Below, one piece after another: positions 60,450 to 64,000 of a DNA stretch of 64,000 nt (the stretch's first letter is position 1; each line of letters opens with the position of its first letter). Below the pieces are notes generated by a model. That model was given only the letters and a program-made list of their open reading frames with translations. It was not told the origin of the DNA and did no database searches. Source of the stretch: Streptomyces sp. NBC_00287 (GTDB taxonomy: Bacteria > Actinomycetota > Actinomycetes > Streptomycetales > Streptomycetaceae). The DNA is taken from positions 7,378,001-7,442,000 of the forward strand of contig NZ_CP108053.1 of NCBI RefSeq assembly GCF_036173105.1, read 5' to 3'. The translations under genes and the position numbers were made by a program.

Positions 60450-61241
60450 GTGAACCAGGGTGCGCAGGGCTCCGCCGAGGCGCGGGCCGCCCAGATGCCG
60501 GGGACGCCGCAGGTCCGGGGCGAGGCGAGGGTGCCGGTCCAGCCCGGCGCCGCGGAGGTGGGCCGGGTCCGGGGCGAGCACACCCACAGCGAAGCGCCGA
60601 TTCCGCGCCCTCGGGTGGCCGTTCAGCGTTCCTCGGTACGGGGTCAGATCCTGGACGCGCTGCGTACGGCGCTGGTGACGGGGGAGTTGACACCGGGCGA
60701 GGTGTACTCGGCCCCCGCGCTGGGTGAGCGTTTCGGCGTCTCCGCGACGCCGGTCCGTGAGGCGATGCAGCAGCTCGCCCTCGAGGGCGCCGTCGAGGTC
60801 GTACCGAACCGGGGCTTCCGGGTGGTGCGGCGCGGCGCCCGCGAACTGGCCGAGCTGGCCGAGGTTCGGGCCCTGATCGAGGTCCCGGTGATCCTGCGCC
60901 TGGCAAGGACGGTCCCGGCGGAACGCTGGGCCGACCTGCGCCCGCTGGCGGAAGCGACGGTACGGGCGGCCTCCAGCGGCTGCCGAGCGACCTACGCCGA
61001 AGCGGACCGAGCCTTCCACACGGCGGTCCTGTCCCTCGCGGGCAACGAACAACTGGCCCACATCGCCGAGGACTTGCACCGCCGCTCCCAGTGGCCGCTG
61101 GTCGGCACCCAACCCGGCCGCGCCCGCGCGGACCTGATCGCGGACGCGGCCGAACACGCGGCGCTGCTGGATGCGTTGATCGCCCGGGACCTGGACGTGG
61201 TTCGGGTATTGGTGGGCGAGCACTTCGCAGGGGCCTCGTAG
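60450..61241 (+). CDS. GntR family regulator (FadR subfamily)
   Basis: A 263-residue regulator. A non-conserved N-terminal tail of about 55 residues is followed by a winged HTH (about 62-122; ILDALRTALVTGELTPGEVY, ALGERFGVSATPVREAMQQL) and an FCD ligand domain of all-helical type (about 130-255; AELAEVRALIEVPVILRLAR, EADRAFHTAVLSLAGNEQLA with H in FHTAVL as metal ligand). GTG 60450 follows GGAGGAGGAG; the in-frame ATG 60414 has none. Isolated gene; target unknown. Stop is 10 bp from an opposing gene. Confidence 0.87.
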   Translation: MNQGAQGSAEARAAQMPGTPQVRGEARVPVQPGAAEVGRVRGEHTHSEAPIPRPRVAVQRSSVRGQILDALRTALVTGELTPGEVYSAPALGERFGVSATPVREAMQQLALEGAVEVVPNRGFRVVRRGARELAELAEVRALIEVPVILRLARTVPAERWADLRPLAEATVRAASSGCRATYAEADRAFHTAVLSLAGNEQLAHIAEDLHRRSQWPLVGTQPGRARADLIADAAEHAALLDALIARDLDVVRVLVGEHFAGAS

Positions 61242-61251
61242 GCCCCTCAGG

Positions 61252-62040
61252 TCAAGCCGTCGCCGCCCCCGTAGCCGGCGGCCCCTGTGCCAACTGCCGG
61301 GCCAGCCATGTCGGTACGCCGCCCAGCAGGCGGAACAGGCGGCGTGCTTCCTCCCGTAGGCGCGAGGCCTCCGGCTCCGGTTCCGTGTCCGCCAAAGACG
61401 CCAGCGCCGGAGCCGTGCCAACCAGGTAGCCCAACTCCTCCCTGATCCGCAGGGATTCGGAGAAGCCGTGCCGGGCCTCCGCCAACTCGCCGTCCCGCAA
61501 GGCCAGTCCCGCCAGATGGCGCCAGGTGAAGGACAGCAGCAGCGGATCCGCCTGCGCCGTCGCCGCCGCGTGCGCCCGGCGGTAAGCCGCCCGTGCCGCC
61601 TGCGGCGAGTGCGCCAGGTTCTCCGCCAGCAGACCCCGCCGATAGTCCAGCAGCGCCCGCCCCGGCGCCCCCGGAGGGATCAGCGCCGCCGCCCGCCCCA
61701 GCGCCGCCCGCGCCTCGTCCGCCCGGTCTCGGACCGTGTGCAGCGTGGCCGCATAGGCAAGTTGCCCGCGTTCACAAGCGGCCGCCCCCCGCTCCTCGTC
61801 GCTGTGCGCCACGGCCTCCGCCGTACGCAGCGCGTCCTCCGCGTCCTCCCAGCCCTGCTCGGTGTACAGACACCGTTCCACCAGCAGCGACGCCCGTTGG
61901 AGGGAGGCCGCCGGGGTCTCGGGCCGCAGCAGGGCCGCCGCGTCGGCCCAGCATGCCCGTGAGCGCAGCCGCCATACCGCGGTCTGGAGTGGATCGTCAC
62001 CGGCGGTCGTTCCGTTACCAGACATGGCGGTATGCGCCAC
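61252..62040 (-). CDS. TPR-like hypothetical protein
   Basis: A 262-residue soluble protein composed of helix pairs resembling TPRs (AASLQRASLLVERCLYTEQGW, ERGQLAYAATLHTVRDRADEA, HAAATAQADPLLLSFTWRHL, EARHGFSESLRIREELGYLV). No enzyme motif. GTG 62040 is favoured by a GGGGAGGG site 4 nt upstream; the in-frame ATG 62025 is further from it. The function is unknown; similar proteins are found in Streptomyces near regulators. Confidence 0.7.
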   Translation of the reverse strand: MAHTAMSGNGTTAGDDPLQTAVWRLRSRACWADAAALLRPETPAASLQRASLLVERCLYTEQGWEDAEDALRTAEAVAHSDEERGAAACERGQLAYAATLHTVRDRADEARAALGRAAALIPPGAPGRALLDYRRGLLAENLAHSPQAARAAYRRAHAAATAQADPLLLSFTWRHLAGLALRDGELAEARHGFSESLRIREELGYLVGTAPALASLADTEPEPEASRLREEARRLFRLLGGVPTWLARQLAQGPPATGAATA

Positions 62041-62181
62041 GTTGCCCTCCCCGAGCACGCCTTTGAGCTTTGAGTGGTGGCCGCATTTCAGCATCTGCGG
62101 ACCATGCAGGCCAAGGGGTGTAGGTGAAGGATTTCACAAAGTCGTGGGACAGCGGCCCCGATCGGGCCCGCCCGCGTGACC

Positions 62182-63855
62182 TCAGCTCATCCGCAACGCC
62201 AGGAAGAAATCGAGCTTGTCCTCGAGTCGGGACAGGTCCCGGCTCGTCAACTGCTCGATTCTGCCCACCCGGTAGCGCAGTGTGTTGACGTGGAGATGGA
62301 GCCGGGTCGCACAGCGGGTCCAGGAGCCGTCACAGTCCAGGAACGCCTCCAGGGTGGGGATCAGCTCGGCCCGGTGGCGGCGGTCGTAGTCGCGCAGGGG
62401 GTCCAGCAGACGGGCCGTGAAGGCCCGGCGTACGTCGTCCGGGACGAACGGCAGCAGCAGGACGTGCGAGGCCAGCTCCTGGTGGCCCGCCGCGCACACG
62501 CGGCCGGGGCGCGCCGCCGCCACTCTGCGGGCGTGTCTCGCCTCCTCCAGCGCCCCGCGCAGGCCCTCCGCGGAGTGGACGGCCGCGCTGACGCCGAGGG
62601 TGACCCGGCCGTCGTCGTCGAGCCCTGCCGAGAGCGGGTCCCGTACCGACTCCAGGAGATGGTCGGCGAGGATGCCCTCCTCCGAGCCGTCGTGCTCGGA
62701 GGAGACGGCGGGCAGCGGGACCAGCGCGATGGCCTCGTCGCCGGTGTGCGCCACCGCGATACGGTCCGAGGGCTCGGGGCCCATGGCCAGGGGGTCGACC
62801 AGGATCTCCTCCAGCAGCGACTGGGCCACCGGACCGCACTCCACCTCGCCGCCCTCCCACTCGACGCGGGCCACGACGACCTGCCAGTGCGGGGCCGCCC
62901 CCAGACCGGGCAGCAGGACCGGGGCGGCCACCCTCAGACGGGCGGCGATCTCGGCGGGCGCGGCGCCCGTCTGGACCAGCTCCAGGACCTCCTGGGCCAG
63001 CCGGCGGCGCACCGTGCGGGCCGCGTCCCGGCGGTCCCGCTCGACCGCGATCAGCTGGGTGACGCCCTGGAGCAGGTCCAGCCGCTCCTCGGGCCAGTCC
63101 CCGGCGTCCGCCTCCACGGCCAGCAGCCAGTCCGACAGCACTGTCTCGCGCACATCGCGCGAGGCCTGCGGGGAGCGGCCGGTGCTGCGGATCGGGAAGA
63201 GCGAGTACGGCGTCGCGTCGAGCGTGAACCGGTGCGGGCCGCGCCGACCGGTGCGGGCCGCGGCCAGGTGCTCGGCGGCGAGCTTGGCGCACATATCGGC
63301 GGGCAGGACCGGGCCGCCCACCTTCGACCCGGCGATCAGCCGTCCGGTGGGGGAGAGCACCCAGGCACGCAGATCCAGGTCCGAGCCCAGGAGATCGAGG
63401 ACGACATCCGGGCCGCCCCCCGCCGGGCCCGAGGTCATCATGCGGCGGTGCCGGTCCACGACCGCCGCGAGGTCCCCCGCGCGCTCGCCGGAGACCTGCC
63501 GTACGACATGCTCGGTGATCGTCGCGAAGGCCACCGACTCATGCACGGCGAACAGCGGCAGACGGTGCCGGGCGCAGGCCAGGACCAGGTCCTCGGGGAC
63601 ATCGCCCAGCTCGGCCTCACCGGCCGCGAGGGCGGCCACCCCGGCCTGCGCGAGGATCCGTACGAACGGCTCCGAGTCGTCGGCGTCCCGGCGCCAGGCC
63701 AGGCCCGTGAGCACCAGCTCGCCGCCCGACAGATAGCGGCTGGGGTCCCGCAGATCCGTGGTCATCACGCCGCGGACGGTGCGGTCGAGCTCCTCTTCGC
63801 CGCCGAGCAGCTTGAGGCCCAGCGCGTCCGTGTCGAGCAGTGCGCGCAGCCGCAT
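62182..63855 (-). CDS. PucR family transcriptional regulator
   Basis: A 557-residue regulator of the PucR family. The N-terminal PucR domain (about 5-125; MTTDLRDPSRYLSGGELVLT) is followed by a GGDEF-like central part (about 290-400) and a C-terminal HTH_30 (about 495-553; LHLHVNTLRYRVGRIEQLTS). In this family it controls nitrogen compounds such as purine breakdown, GABA or proline; the target is likely outside the window. Upstream a TAGATT box suggests a -10. ATG 63855 lacks a strong ribosome site. The DNA beyond 63855 to the window end contains no gene visible here. Confidence 0.88.
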   Translation of the reverse strand: MRLRALLDTDALGLKLLGGEEELDRTVRGVMTTDLRDPSRYLSGGELVLTGLAWRRDADDSEPFVRILAQAGVAALAAGEAELGDVPEDLVLACARHRLPLFAVHESVAFATITEHVVRQVSGERAGDLAAVVDRHRRMMTSGPAGGGPDVVLDLLGSDLDLRAWVLSPTGRLIAGSKVGGPVLPADMCAKLAAEHLAAARTGRRGPHRFTLDATPYSLFPIRSTGRSPQASRDVRETVLSDWLLAVEADAGDWPEERLDLLQGVTQLIAVERDRRDAARTVRRRLAQEVLELVQTGAAPAEIAARLRVAAPVLLPGLGAAPHWQVVVARVEWEGGEVECGPVAQSLLEEILVDPLAMGPEPSDRIAVAHTGDEAIALVPLPAVSSEHDGSEEGILADHLLESVRDPLSAGLDDDGRVTLGVSAAVHSAEGLRGALEEARHARRVAAARPGRVCAAGHQELASHVLLLPFVPDDVRRAFTARLLDPLRDYDRRHRAELIPTLEAFLDCDGSWTRCATRLHLHVNTLRYRVGRIEQLTSRDLSRLEDKLDFFLALRMS

Positions 63856-64000
63856 TCTTGTCGCCGCCGTTCTTTGTCTCGAAATCTACGATGGATCTAG
63901 GTGGATGGTGGGGTCTCGGGCCCGTCCGGCGGGCCGGTGAGCGACGCTCGCCGTCGCGCGGGTCGCGTTTCGGCTGTGTCCCAGGTCACGTGGTGTGCGT

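Overview
The window is a GC-rich actinobacterial chromosome segment, almost certainly Streptomyces. The signs are near-total G/C in third codon positions, frequent GTG/TTG starts, several leaderless-type -10 boxes 7 nt before ATG, Tat signal peptides on secreted enzymes, a DUF2637 protein, an RsbW-type ATPase, a DmdR/IdeR-like iron box and an AldO-type alditol oxidase. No rRNA, tRNA, CRISPR array, insertion sequence or phage module was recognised.

Layout. 0-7.2 kb: secreted enzymes for plant rhamnogalacturonan-I and type II arabinogalactan (GH43 exo-arabinofuranosidase, GH43+CBM13 exo-beta-1,3-galactanase, PL4 lyase, SGNH acetylesterase, DUF2264/GH154-like protein), with a pair of LacI-type operator-like sequences between the divergent lyase and esterase genes. 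7.1-11.5 kb: mixed small genes (secreted unknown, Cys-rich small protein, PEP-mutase/ICL-like enzyme, TetR + hydrolase). 11.7-14.7 kb: a 1025-residue HTH-NTPase-TPR protein. 14.8-19.4 kb: two-component system divergent from an ABC exporter, with a perfect palindrome between them. 19.4-23.2 kb: two secreted metallo-phosphoesterase-like proteins (EEP with a jacalin-like tail; PHP with a His-rich Tat leader). 23.5-25.6 kb: small-ORF/sigma-like/unknown operon. 25.7-27.7 kb: secreted delta-60/DUF11/RTX-type protein. 27.7-29.1 kb: FkbM methyltransferase and radical-SAM genes that meet head-to-head, both lacking their 5' ends.

29.1-38.4 kb: a second galactan locus: sugar-binding lipoprotein, two permeases and GH2 beta-galactosidase in one operon, with a ROK regulator and a GH30+CBM13 endo-beta-1,6-galactanase upstream. 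The ROK and sugar-uptake promoters share a nearly identical 14-bp element over the -35 box, suggesting common control. Together with the first locus this forms a plausible pathway: the exo-1,3- and endo-1,6-galactanases and debranching enzymes act outside the cell, the ABC importer takes up galacto-oligosaccharides, and the GH2 enzyme hydrolyses them inside. No ATPase gene is present, so a shared MsiK-type ATPase is presumably used.

38.4-46.5 kb: alditol oxidase, a radical-SAM protein with unusual cysteine spacing, a membrane sigma-like/zinc-finger/CBM2 protein, a 23-codon ORF ahead of rsgA, and an alkylation-repair pair (Ada/AlkA-type plus Ogt). 46.5-64 kb: DUF456 protein, a TrmB/LuxR-type regulator divergent from a large subtilase with a palindrome between them, a degenerate PP2C-like protein, pyruvate oxidase, a membrane HTH protein divergent from a secreted protein, an RsbW-like ATPase, DUF2637, an iron-regulated siderophore reductase, GntR and PucR regulators and a TPR-like protein.
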